From: Diatrype stigma
Lineage: Eukaryota > Ascomycota > Sordariomycetes > Xylariales > Diatrypaceae
Reading direction: 5' to 3'
Length of the DNA stretch: 64,000 nucleotides
Assembly (NCBI GenBank): GCA_022225965.2
Contig: JAKJXP020000065.1
Location: 194,660 to 258,659 of the forward strand
The translations under genes and the position numbers were made by a program. The notes beneath the pieces were generated by a model that worked only from the letters and a program-made list of their open reading frames with translations, did not search any database and was not told the origin of the DNA. Numbering within the stretch: the first letter of the stretch is position 1; each line of letters opens with the position of its first letter. Positions 1 to 10,151 of the stretch are shown here, piece by piece.

Positions 1-790
1 AACGAATTAATAATTCGAGAAATAATTAACGTAATGAAATCATTATAAGGTCGTATAAATAAATTAACGTCGTCTTTTTATTTTATTTTGAAAATTCTTT
101 AATGGATGTTATTAATTAAAACGACCATTAAGACCCTTTCTTTTAAAGCTTACAGCATCTTGATTTCGGGCGCTCGGAAATTCGTTAAAACAAGTCGTCG
201 GTTAATGAATATTATTAAGAATTATCGTTTTATATAAGGTATTCATAAAATTACGTTTCGGATAATTCGCAATATATCGGGTCGTATTATAACGATTTTT
301 ACGTTTATCGGCATTAGCCTTTATAAATGGGATTATTATACGTCGATTTACCGATAATTTAAAAAGCTTATATTAATAACAGCTTAATACTTTATTTATG
401 CCAATGATTTTTTTTCTTTCGTCGAATTATTCCATTCATTCCTTATTTAGCCGGTTTTAGTTTTTAATTAAGATATTATTATTATTTATTAATCGACATT
501 TAACCTATAAGTTTTAAATATCGTTTGCGTTAAATGGGTTTTCGTAAATTATATAGGCGATATATGGATTTGCGTTCTTTTTTTTCGTAAAGTCGTTTGT
601 TAATAAATGGGATTTTGAAAGGTCGTTTTTTTTTTTCTTTATTATTTGGAAATGCCGTCGCGGTAATCGGCTTTAGAGGCGATCTGGCCGTATGTGGGGC
701 TGTTACGTAAATTCCTTATTAAATAGATTTTCTTAGCTTTTATTCTAGCTATAGGCATTTAACTTAATACAATTTCGTTTCCCCCTTATT
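1..790. mobile_element. AT-rich RIP-degraded repeat relic (edge-truncated)
   Basis: This tract is rich in TA and AAT/ATT words, has almost no long open frame, and changes to ordinary composition near position 790-860. The same texture is seen in the decayed Gypsy element at 49-54.7 kb, so I infer an old transposon mutated by RIP. No LTR, terminal repeat or recognisable protein motif is visible, and the left end lies outside the window, so class and strand cannot be assigned. Confidence 0.6.
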
Positions 791-1608
791 CCGGATCCCT
801 ATAGTGATCCTATAGTACCTATTATGTATTATATCTCGAAATGTAACAATACGGCAAACTAGCCGAAAGATCTACCTTAAGCACTTGCTACCCCGCCAGC
901 CTGTTAAGACTTTAGTTCAACTATAGCCTACTTAGTTATTAATAGTCCTCTACTACGAAGTAATACCTGGGTCAAAGGATCAACCGGGAGAGAAGAAATA
1001 TTTATCCTAGTTTGATTAGCCATCCCCAAATAGAGCTTAAACAATGCCAGGCGACACATCGTGGCAGCACTGTTTCTATAATTCATCTCCAACCTCTGTC
1101 TTCCAACTGCCTGTCTAGGCAGTCTTATGGGGCTTAGGCGGACACTAAGAGCCTTCGCAGAGCCTCCTGTGGGATGCGGATCGGACATCCTGAAACGGGG
1201 AAGGGACATATGCAGGATAGCTATTAGCAGGTCCGGCAAGGAATACTTCGTAGTGTATGAATACCTAGGATATAACTATATATATATATTTCAATTGGGC
1301 AGCTAGAAAAACATCGAGAGAGGGAAATGGAAAGAAAGACACTGGCGGTAATTATATTCCGAGTTGCCGAGTTGCGTGCGCATGTAGTGACTCAGGGCAA
1401 CTCAAGGTGCGGACCATTCGGTGTCATAACTGCTCGGTAACATAACCAGCGGCCATCCAGCGAACCTGAACCATCTGAACCATCCAGGGGGCTGTCAGGC
1501 CAATAAGTCTGCTACACTATATGTCTGTATGTATAACTCAGTTAGTTCACCGTTACTAGCGGACGTAGTTACTTAGTGGAGCTTGCCTCTATTACTACGT
1601 GCTATAAC
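791..1608. other. Intergenic spacer, no gene seen
   Basis: Ordinary-composition DNA between the AT-rich relic and the small LTR element. Short open frames are present but none has a recognisable motif, a plausible start context or splice signals. A TA-dinucleotide run lies near 1274-1290. The last four bases (1605-1608, TAAC) are the left target-site duplication of the following LTR element. Confidence 0.5.
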
Positions 1609-1803
1609 TGTGCTTCCTGGCCCGGATTCTCCGTATCCCTAGGAATTACTGCTATAGGTAATTCACTTAGGATAATTGAAGGTTCCGGACTCTGTTGTTG
1701 TTTTCTCTAGCTAATTGTAGGTGTGCGTTCGAATTACAATTATCTATAGGCATTGTCCGCCCCCTCTCAGAAACCGAGGAATTTCCGAATTCCTGGATCC
1801 ACA
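1609..1803 (-). repeat. LTR of small element (3' LTR in element orientation)
   Basis: 195-bp long terminal repeat, TG at the left edge and GGATCCACA at the right edge. It is nearly identical to 3305-3500. The differences are five G-to-A changes in the other copy, one T/C difference and one single-base indel. Confidence 0.88.
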
Positions 1804-1820
1804 ATATCCCCCTTCTTTCC
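1804..1820 (-). other. Polypurine tract of small LTR element
   Basis: On the minus strand this segment reads as an almost pure purine run directly adjacent to the LTR. That is the position expected for the primer of plus-strand DNA synthesis, and it fixes the element orientation. Confidence 0.6.
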
Positions 1821-1973
1821 AATGATCGTCCCCGATCATTCTCAACAATTTCCTTCCCTTCCAGACCTAAACCGTACTACAAAATTTGACCTCCCACCTA
1901 GCTTGACGATTACAGGGGCTTGGAGTATAGGGGTAGGGTATAGGAATTATAGGGACTGTTGGAAACAACAGTA

Positions 1974-2020
1974 GCTGGGCGGCAGCTGCTGGGCGGCAGC
2001 TGCTGGGCGGCAGCTGGGCT
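1974..2020. repeat. Tandem repeat, 14-bp unit, about 3 copies
   Basis: The word GGGCGGCAGCT recurs at exact 14-bp spacing starting at 1977, 1991 and 2005, inside the small LTR element. Repeats of this type are polymorphic by slippage. Confidence 0.8.
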
Positions 2021-2091
2021 ACTGCTGGGCAGCAACTGGGCTTGGGCTGGGCACCGGCTGTTGGAAAGGGGCTGTAGTTGGCTTTCATGTA

Positions 2092-2409
2092 TTAGGAGTA
2101 TTTCTTTGAAGCGGCATGGCAACCTGTCTTTAGGTGCTTATGTAAAGCGTTGTTACTGCAGAAATTTGTATGGCAATAACGGCAGGTCCTGGGAATCGTA
2201 AACGTGCTGCCATGCTTTTGAAGTAATGCTTCTCCTGTACAATAAACGCCCCCTTCGGTGCCATCCAAGCTGTTGCTTTCCAAGCTACTATTATCCAACC
2301 CACCCCCTTTTTCCGAATTGTTCTTTTTCTGGCTTCTGCCGCCTTTGCTGCTTCCGCCGTCCGGCTTTTTTTCTCGCGAAGGGCAGCCGTTACGAAAATG
2401 ACGAAACAA
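2092..2409 (-). pseudogene. Gag-like zinc-finger fragment in small LTR element
   Basis: A 105-codon minus-strand frame carries a basic, Ser/Lys/Gly-rich N-terminal part, then a cysteine/histidine finger with C-x2-C at CRYC, a following F-x-SNN-x-LHKH segment and a terminal C-H pair. This F..NN.LH.H pattern resembles the finger found in gag-pol polyproteins of ascomycete Gypsy-type elements (family knowledge). The frame lies inside the LTR pair and in the element's own orientation, which supports a gag remnant. It has no convincing start, so I treat it as a fragment rather than a host gene. Confidence 0.5.
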
Positions 2410-2871
2410 TTCGTTGCCGGAGCTATATTGCGTACAGCAGCTGCGGCAGATACGAGGATTCGAAAAGGGTGGTTTAAAGGACGAGGGTATTGTCGGTTTA
2501 AATGAAGGTATTAGAAAGGATATTCAAAGGTAAGGGCTCGAATTATCTGGTCGAAAGGTAAGGCTCGAATTTTCTGGTTGTAGCTATTGGAAAATAGTAA
2601 CGATAATCTCTGTTAAAAGCTTAAGGATACGGTCCATTTCACCCCAAGTAACGTAAACGCCGTCCCTATCATTGTACCGAGATTAATGAAGTCGGCGGAA
2701 TTCGTAAAACTCCCGAAACAGGTCCTCGGCCGAATGGATAGCGGATAAATCCGTAATATCTTAATGGGCCATTGGTAGTGGATCTTGATAAACCACTGGT
2801 AATGGATCTTAATAAACCACCGGTAAGCGATAAGGATCTTCCGGAAACAACGGCTACCAGTTACGCCCCCT

Positions 2872-3153
2872 TTAATGGTCCATTTTCGATGGACTAGCTG
2901 GATACGATAGTATCCAAGTGATAACCCAAGGGATTTGGTATATGGCGATACCCTCTGGTTGATAGCGGATATCGAGCTGGTGCCCTTTGGCTGGTTCGAA
3001 TGGTAACGCCCTCCGGCTGGTTCGAATGGTAATGCCCTCCGGCTGGCGGCTTTCCGTTAATGGCTTCTGGCTGGCACGAAAATCTCGCGATGAAGCCGTC
3101 GGTCTGTTGCTTTCTAAAGCTGGATGCCTTCTGGCTGGCGCAAAAGATTTCAC
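2872..3153 (-). pseudogene. Repetitive low-complexity frame inside small LTR element
   Basis: An open frame on the element's coding strand encodes imperfect repeats of a basic, Pro/Arg-rich peptide (variants of QPEGI and FEPAKGHQL). The underlying DNA repeats are visible at 2996-3050 and 2770-2830. It may be the N-terminal part of the element's gag-like protein. No domain can be recognised. Confidence 0.3.
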
Positions 3154-3304
3154 GATGGTGCCGTCGGACTGGTTTTGCTAGTACCTAAGGGCTGGTGCCC
3201 GAAGGCCTGCGGGGTTCTTTCCGGTTACACAATGGCGAAAAAGAATAAGGGGGGGAAAAAAAACAAAGGTATATTATTGGCGTTAGCCTATACAAAAAGC
3301 TTTT

Positions 3305-3500
3305 TGTGCTTCCTGGCCCGGATTCTCCGTACCCCTAGGGAATTACTGCTATAGGTAATTCACTTAGGATAATTAAAGGTTCCGGACTCTGTTATTGTTT
3401 TCTCTAACTAATTATAGGTGTGCGTTCGAATTACAATTATCTATAGGCATTATCCGCCCCCTCTCAGAAACCGAGGAATTTCCGAATTCCTGGATCCACA
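3305..3500 (-). repeat. LTR of small element (5' LTR in element orientation)
   Basis: 196-bp direct repeat partner of 1609-1803, with TG and CA ends and the TAAC duplication immediately to its right. Four of its five G-to-A differences from the left copy are TG-to-TA, which on the other strand is CA-to-TA, the preferred RIP context. Confidence 0.88.
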
Positions 3501-4106
3501 TAACAGGAGCCTTGCAACAATTGTATGGGCGCTGTTTTAGTTAGTAAGTTACCAGATACATGGGCCTAAAGGTCGGTATAGCTGCGGCGAGGTCTTGTAG
3601 GTATTGGTTGAGCTTATGTATGCAAGTGACCTACCTGGCTGCCTAGGTGAGATACTACGTTGAGCCATCCCACTTCGAATCCCACTACGAATCCCACTTC
3701 GAGAGGCAGCCACTCTTCGAGCCTCGAGCCTCACCAGCTTCCATTCAGACACTTTTGCTATTGGCCTCGCTTCTTTCTATCCGAAAACCTGGAGGTTTGA
3801 GGCGTGAATAAATAAGAAAATATATTGTAATGATCTATCTAACTGTGCCCTCTATATACTGTCTCTCGGGAAAGAGTTCGCGACTATCATACCCGGCTGG
3901 GATGCTCCCTTGTCCTTGTCCTATGCGATAACCCCCCACGAACACGAGTTTCCCCGCGTTTCCCACGAGCTATACGAAAGATATAGAAGGCTCGAAAGGC
4001 TCGAAAGGACAAGCAGCCTTGTGTCGTCGAGATAAGAAACAGCTCTGAATGCCCCTTAAATGTCCACATAGCCCATAGAATTGAAGTAAACCGGACCGAG
4101 CCGCCA
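3501..4106. promoter_or_regulatory. 5' region of the Zn2Cys6 gene
   Basis: About 600 bp between the LTR element and the transcription-factor start codon. Three partial repeats of a CCCACT(A/T)CGAATC-type word lie at 3668-3703. I see no gene. The gene's promoter must lie here, so the nearby LTR insertion could influence it; this is inference from position only. Confidence 0.35.
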
Positions 4107-7100
4107 ATGGACGCCTCGCATGTTTTTCGCCAAGTCGAGGGCTTCGGGACGTATCCCCAGAGGCTACCGCAGGCATTCTACCCGAGTAGACCGGTAAAGA
4201 TCGAAGAGCAGGGGGAGAACGACAATTCACATCGCATTGCCCATACTCTAACAGCATGTTGCCGCTGTCGCCAGGTAAGCATGCGTTCTGTGTTTCACCC
4301 ACGTTCCGCTCACTCGCACACATTACATTTCACGAGTGAGAGATGTCGAGAACGGCGCAGAGAGTGGGCAAATGGATGAATTGGTCCAGGAAACTATCTA
4401 ACGCGAATCGTGGCAGAGGAAAACGCGCTGCGATCCTACCCTCCCACGTTGTCTTCCATGCGAGCGCTCGGGCTCTAGTTGCGAGTACTTCGACACCACC
4501 AAAGGCAAGAAGATCAGTCGCTACTATGTTGTCAAGCTCCAGGAAAAAGTACGGGCGTTGGAAGCGGAATTGGGCCAGTATACGGACGAAGATGATTTCC
4601 CGAAGAACAATGAAGACTTCATTAGGCCCGGAGGACTGGTCCGCCTCAACGAGACTGACGAAACCCCTCGGTACCTCGGCCCCTCTAGCGGCATTGCCAT
4701 GACACGCCTGTTGATGGAGGAGGCCAAGCGATACACCGAGTCGACACGTATATCCGAGTTGATACCAGAGGTACGTGGGAGGCGGCGACCAGGCATCAAT
4801 GGTCTCGATTCGGCATCCTCGACCGAAACGCGCTCGCAGTCGCTCAGCGTCTTACCGCCGACAGCCGCTTCACGTAGAAAAAGCTACCCTATGATCAGTG
4901 CTGTACCAGCGCAAAATTTACCAAGTAAGGCCATATCTGACAAACTTGTTGAAGTCTTTTGTCAGCGAGGTAAGCTCCAATGAGTCTGTTCGTATTCGTT
5001 GCTTGGGCGAAGCCCCTGACTTTGTGCCATAGGCCAAATATTCACCCCAATTGTGCATGAGAGGATGTTGGCAACCGCTTTCCAAGATGTCTACGCCGGA
5101 AGCCAAGAACCTTACCAGAACTTCTTGGTGTTGTTGATCATGGCTATCAGCCTGCAGAAACTAGACGCCACATATGCAGGTCTAGCCGATAGCTACTATC
5201 TTGCGGCAATGCAGTACTTTGAAGATATCCTCCGGCCAAAAGATCTCAAGACGCTTCAGTGTCTCATTCTTTTGGCACAATACTCGCTTTTGACGCCCAC
5301 ACGAACAGCCGTGTATTACATCGTGGGACTAGCGACGCGGATATGTCAGCAACTTGGCCTGGCTGATGAGAAAACTATCGCCATAGGTGCTACTGACCCA
5401 ATGACCATAGATATCCGCCGACGGGTGAGCTGGAGCGTGGCTTCGATGGAATTTGGACTCTCGCAATCCATGGGACGGCCCACTGGCTTCGCCAAGACGA
5501 ATGACCGGGTTGACGTGAAATTCTTTGAAGCCGTGAGCGACGCAAATATAACGGAAAATGGGATCATTCCCGGGCCTCCAGACGAGAAGAAGCTAGTCGC
5601 AATCCACTTCTGTAAAATGCGTGAACTGCAATCTGAGGTCCGGAGGGTTCTGTATGAAAAGAGGCATTTAGACCCTAGAGACGACCGCCACCCTTGGTTC
5701 GCAAACATAGAGAACAAGATGAAGCATTGGTTGAACACTACGCCTGAGAGCCCCCCTTGGTGCAAGCCATGGTACGTGAACTTCCTTCTTAGACTTTTTC
5801 GTACGTTGAGATTAATAACACGTTGTGCTGTAGGTTTACGGGCAGATTTCATACCATGATAGTCTCGCTTCATCGCCCTTCACCTCAAGTTCCTACACCA
5901 TCAATCCAGTCGGCAATGAAATGCTTCGATTCCGCTGCTTATGTCATTAACATCTCCAGACAGCAAATGGTTGCTGCAGCTGTCGACATTACATGGGTCT
6001 TCCTGTTGATTATCTACATGGCCATCAATGCCCTGTTATGGAGTGTAACGTACTCAGAGATACGAGCGCTTCATTCTCGAGAGGAAGTGCAAGATCTAGT
6101 CAATACATCGCTAGAAATCATCGACCAGTGTGCCGAAAGGTGGCCAGGAACCTCGGCAGCTTCGCAGTTATACTCGACGTTTGCCAAGGCTTGCCTACAA
6201 AGCTACGAGTCTAGAAACACGCCCGCCTTGACCAACGCGAGCACTTACAATACCCCACCATCTCAACCCGAGACGAACTCGCCCCCTGGATCCGAGGTCT
6301 TGGGTGCCGCGGCAATGCCCAAGCAGAGCGCATCTCCTTTCAACCCGCCGCATTTCGGGTCTGTGTTCGACTCGACCCCTGAGCCGGTGACCGATTTCGG
6401 TTTCGACAACCCGTTCGCATCGCACCCCACGTTCCGGTCCAACTCTATCTTCCACAACCCGGCCACCAGCGACCATACTGGTCGCCGGTTCAGCTACTTC
6501 CCGCCTGATTTTACCCAACTCCAAGAAGCAACTCTCGAAGAGGAGCAGACGCCCCCGGCGAGCGAAGCCACCATGTCCCCGCCCGTGCACTCCCCACCAC
6601 AGCACACACCGACGCCCCCTCACGCTATACCTTCGAGCGCTATGAGCAACTCGATCCTCGCTACCCCCTTGATGTCCGCCCAGATCGTACCCCAAACATC
6701 CCCCTCCAACTTCTCTCTCAACTCTACTCCCCGACAACAGCAGCAGCAGACCCCGACCCAACAGCAACCGCAGCAGCAGCAATCAAGGCCGCCCATATCC
6801 ACTTTCACCATCCCTCCCGTACCTCAACAGCAACAGCAGCAACACCACCACCACCACCACCAAGCGCCAGGACAGCGTCCGCTACCGCCTCCGAACGCGA
6901 TCACGGACTGGTTCAACCCACCGCCCCCCTTCATCTCACCGTACACGTTCGGTGCCGGCGGCGGTGGCAGCACGGCAGGAGGTCCCTTATGGGGAGGCAA
7001 CGGACCCACCGCCCTTAACGGGAACGGCGGCAATTCAGGTATGGTGAGCCCAGGGGGAGTGGGGGGCTTCCCCCCTCAGTTCTCCGACCTGCCGCCCGAG

Positions 7101-7322
7101 AGGCAGGGCAGCCTGAGCCAGGAGCAGCAGATGGAGCTGTACGATGTCCTCGAGAACGAGGGCATGACCGACATCGACACCTATCTGAACATGGGCATGG
7201 GCATGGGCTTCACGAACGGCGGCGGCGGTGGCGGTGGTGGAGGAGGTGGCCCTGGTGGTGTCGCGGTTCACCCGAGTAGCGCCGCGCAGCAACAGCAGGT
7301 GCATTGGGCTGGGGGCTCTTGA
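4107..7322 (+). CDS. Zn2Cys6 fungal transcription factor (4 exons, 982 aa)
   Basis: Exons 4107-4274, 4417-4969, 5033-5771 and 5834-7322 give 983 codons in phase; the first intron has a CTAAC branch site at 4397. Splicing exon 1 to exon 2 completes a perfect GAL4-type cluster C-x2-C-x6-C-x6-C-x2-C-x6-C (C51, C54, C61, C68, C71, C78), followed by a coiled-coil-like stretch (VVKLQEKVRALEAEL). The centre matches the fungal-specific transcription-factor homology region, with the hydrophobic DITWVFLLIIYMAIN segment typical of that domain. The C-terminal third is Pro/Ser/Gln-rich with poly-Gln, poly-His and poly-Gly runs, then an acidic segment (QQMELYDVLENEG) that could be an activation motif. It is a nuclear DNA-binding regulator, probably of metabolism; targets cannot be named. 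ATG 4107 sits in a good context (GCCAATGG). Convergent with jac1 downstream. Confidence 0.92.
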
Positions 7323-7866
7323 GAGATAGTATCGAAACGATCGATCGATCGGGTTGTCTGCTTACCTATACCTGCCTACCTCACCTCCCCGCCTTTTGTT
7401 GTTGTCTTCGAATACCCACCAACCCCCTTCCAATCTGCCAGGTCAGGGGATGACGGGGCAGAAATGATGGGAAATGATGGCGTATTAGAGCTGCCTTTAT
7501 TTCTATGTCTGTTCCTTTCTGCCCAATAAGCTCTGGTCATTCATTTGTCACGGGCTCGGTGCACAGTGGACTGTCTATCGTGTTTTGTTTAGATGGACCA
7601 AGATACATATCACTTGTTCGGGTCGGTCAAGCCGGTCAAGCGGGCGCGTGTGGACTGCATGGGTGCATGGAACGGGCGATGGGAGTAACTAAAGCGTAGG
7701 ACGGTTAGGCGTTTCATATATACCTGGCTAGTTGTTTTCTACTATACCGCAGGGTATGCAGCGTGGGATTGGATGACTATTTGACGATATCATGATATTT
7801 TCTGTTTCGCCAGCTTTCTACGAAGTTGTTTACCCACTGGGATCTACAATGCAATGCATGGGGCTT

Positions 7867-7897
<31 letters not shown>

Positions 7898-8186
7898 GGT
7901 AAGCATGATACACGTGATATGTTTGTTTAGTATCGAGGAACAGATAGGTAGAAGGGAAAGGAAGACATGAGTGGTGATTCAAACCGCCTCTAATAAGATT
8001 CCAAGAACCCATTCCATCGTCTTCATAGGCACCCAATGGTCAAAACAAGAACGAGCCAAGCTTCGAGTTAAGTCGTTTTATTTACTGATATCTGCTCCCT
8101 CTACGCAAGCGCCTCTCCACTCGCATTTTGCGCCGTGGAGGCGAAGTCGTCCACTCACACATCTCCCTTCCCCCCCCTTTTTCCTT
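7323..8186. other. Convergent 3' intergenic region
   Basis: This 864-bp segment separates the stop codons of the transcription factor (+) and jac1 (-), so it holds both 3' UTRs and terminators. It contains a GT dinucleotide run at 7868-7894. No coding potential is seen. Confidence 0.6.
7868..7894. repeat. (TG)n microsatellite
   Basis: About 13 uninterrupted TG units, likely length-variable between strains. Confidence 0.9.
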
Positions 8187-9119
8187 TCAGTGCTCCAGCA
8201 CGACCGGCTTCCCCCTCTCCCAATTATCGATGCTCTCCTTGATATTGACCCAGTACCGCAGGCGCACGACCTCGCGACCCGCAGCATCCAGATCGTCGCG
8301 CGCAAACGCGTCCTCGATGGCGCGCTCGCTCTCCGCGATGCGGGCCTCGTTCTCCTCGCGCAGCGGGGCCAGCTCGGCCTCGTCCTGGGCCTCCTCGACC
8401 ATCTCGCGCGCCTCCAGCACCACGCCCAGCAGCTCCGGGTCGTCCAGCTTGGCCGTCTCGTCGGCGTGGTGCTGCTGCTTCCTAGCTGCTGCCTCCCCTA
8501 CTCCTTCTACTCCACTCCCCTCTTTCTGCTGTTGTTCTTGGTGGCGTAAGTGCCCTTCGTGCTTCAGGTCCAGCACGTACACGGCGCGCCGGAACGGGTT
8601 CGCCAGCGTCGCGAACGCCTCGTTGACCCGCGCCGAGAGCGCCTCCGCCCGCGCCTTGGAACCCGGCGGGTGCCGGTCCGGGTGCGCCTGCGCCTGCAGC
8701 GCCAGGTACTCGCGCCGCAGCGCGCGCACGTCGACGTGGAAGGGCCCTGCGGGCGGTGGGCCCTGCGGCAGCGTCTTGGGGAAGAAGTCGTAGTGCGTCT
8801 TGGGCGGTGTCTGCGGGAGTTCCGCTTCCGCTTCAGCGGTGGGCTTTTGTTCTTCTCCTTTCGCTGCCGAGGAGCGCAGGGCTCGGCTGTGGTGTATGGA
8901 TCGCGTCGTAGCGGGGGCGGAGGTGGGGGCGATGGTTCGTTTGGGGCTGTGCGCCTTGGGCTTGCTGCTGCTGCTGATGGGAGAGGAGAAGGCGAGGAAA
9001 CTGAGGGAGGCGACGTTTCGCTGCTGCTGTTGTTGCTGCTGCTGTTTCTGCTGTTGTCTGCAAGCGTCGCATATGCGACTGACTTGCTGCCGTCGTGGCA
9101 GTAGGAACGAGGATCGCAT
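8187..9119 (-). CDS. jac1: Mitochondrial J-protein co-chaperone Jac1/HscB (310 aa)
   Basis: Single-exon gene. The N-terminus (MRSSFLLPRRQQVSRICDAC) is basic and lacks acids, as in a mitochondrial presequence, and is followed by a Gln run and a Ser/Ala-rich linker. From about residue 108 comes a J-domain (THYDFFPKT.. to LANPFRRAVYVLDL) with the diagnostic HPD at 146-148. The C-terminal half (LDDPELLGVVLEAREMVEE... to DNWERGKPVVLEH) is the three-helix HscB C-terminal domain that binds the Isu scaffold. Family role: Jac1 delivers Isu-bound Fe-S clusters to the mitochondrial Hsp70 and stimulates its ATPase. At 310 aa it is longer than yeast Jac1 (184 aa) because of the presequence and linkers, including a 20-residue Gln/Glu/Gly insertion after the J-domain. 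ATG 9119 is the first in frame. Confidence 0.93.
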   Translation of the reverse strand: MRSSFLLPRRQQVSRICDACRQQQKQQQQQQQQRNVASLSFLAFSSPISSSSKPKAHSPKRTIAPTSAPATTRSIHHSRALRSSAAKGEEQKPTAEAEAELPQTPPKTHYDFFPKTLPQGPPPAGPFHVDVRALRREYLALQAQAHPDRHPPGSKARAEALSARVNEAFATLANPFRRAVYVLDLKHEGHLRHQEQQQKEGSGVEGVGEAAARKQQHHADETAKLDDPELLGVVLEAREMVEEAQDEAELAPLREENEARIAESERAIEDAFARDDLDAAGREVVRLRYWVNIKESIDNWERGKPVVLEH

Positions 9120-10151
9120 TTTGTATCGGTCCTATCCCTAGATAGGGTATCTAGTTGATTGGCATGGAAAGGAGGGATAGATCGTATTGATAAGAGAGTG
9201 AAGGTATGCAGTTGTTCACTTGATGCTGCTGTCTTTTCTCCTCTTTGTTGGTTTTATATGCCAGACTACTTTGTAGATAACTCAAGTATGTTGGACTAAC
9301 GAGTTTAAAGTTGGAGCTTCGGAAAATGACGTTGATAAAAGCTCGGCCCGGGTTAAGGACTGGATTGCGTCGGTCTTGTCGGCTCCGATTTTTTGTTTGT
9401 CCCCGCGGCTTTCATCGGAAAATAGGGACCTACTTGGTACCAATGTAGGTAAGTAAGCATTAGTTACTCCGTATACTAGCCCAAGTTCAAACATCCAAGT
9501 CAGCCTCGAAAAGGGGTCAATGTATGTAGTTATAGACCAAGGTAAGGAATAAATCAAAAGACTGTTCCAGCTCAGTGATGAGCAAAAGGTTGTGCGCAAT
9601 GTGTACAATAACGTGTATTTATTATTTGATTTGATGTATGTAGGATAAGGAACATAACGAGGGGTATCATAGAATCGATCCTATACTAAAAACTACAACT
9701 CAACCCCTTTCTAGGGGCTGTTCATGCTGTTTTGTGATCATTAGATGGGAATGTAGGTATGTATGGGTGGGAATGCCAGATTCGACAGGACATAGTGAGC
9801 GAACAATGAAAAAGCAAATACACCACCACTTCCTTCCTACCTCCGTACTACCTCGTCGCCTCGCCTCGCCTCGCCTCGCCTCGCCTAGCCCCCTCCCTCT
9901 CCGTCCTTCCACCTCCCCAAGCCAACAAAGTAGATAATTATGTACGTCGGAGGTAGGTAAGTAAGTATGTATGTATGCATACGTGTATATGTGTGTGCGT
10001 GTGCGTGCGTGTGCGAATGTACGTCTCCAAGCAACAAGCCCTCACGCAAGCCAGCCAGCTTCACCAGGTAGGTAGTTGAACTACAGCATCTGGTTGACAG
10101 GTAACCGACCTATCTAAGCAGGTAAGTAGGTAGTTGGGTAGTCCGCGCGGC
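9120..10151. other. Intergenic region between jac1 and the F-box gene
   Basis: Holds the jac1 promoter (right of 9119) and the F-box gene 3' UTR. It carries a pentanucleotide repeat (9855-9886) and GTAT/GTGTGC-type runs at 9955-10015. No gene is supported; short frames lack motifs. Confidence 0.5.
9855..9886. repeat. (CGCCT)n minisatellite
   Basis: About six tandem copies of the 5-bp unit CGCCT in the spacer upstream of jac1. Confidence 0.85.

Larger units (their letters stand above)
1609..3500 (-). mobile_element. Small non-autonomous LTR retrotransposon
   Basis: Two direct repeats of 195 and 196 bp (1609-1803 and 3305-3500) begin TG and end CA and enclose 1.5 kb. The element is flanked by TAAC on both sides (1605-1608 and 3501-3504), a target-site duplication. 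A purine-rich tract on the minus strand (1804-1820) abuts the left LTR, as a polypurine tract should abut the 3' LTR, so the element reads on the minus strand. The interior holds a gag-like zinc-finger frame and short internal repeats but has no room for reverse transcriptase and integrase, and none is seen. It must be a deletion derivative or a non-autonomous (TRIM/LARD-like) element mobilised in trans. The LTRs differ at only a few sites, so insertion was fairly recent. Confidence 0.85.

Noticed and set aside
791..830. Similarity of GGATCCCTATAGTGATCC with the segment GGATCCTACGGATCACTATA at 37.6 kb (opposite orientation)
   Set aside because: Too short and imperfect to show common ancestry without a genome-wide search.
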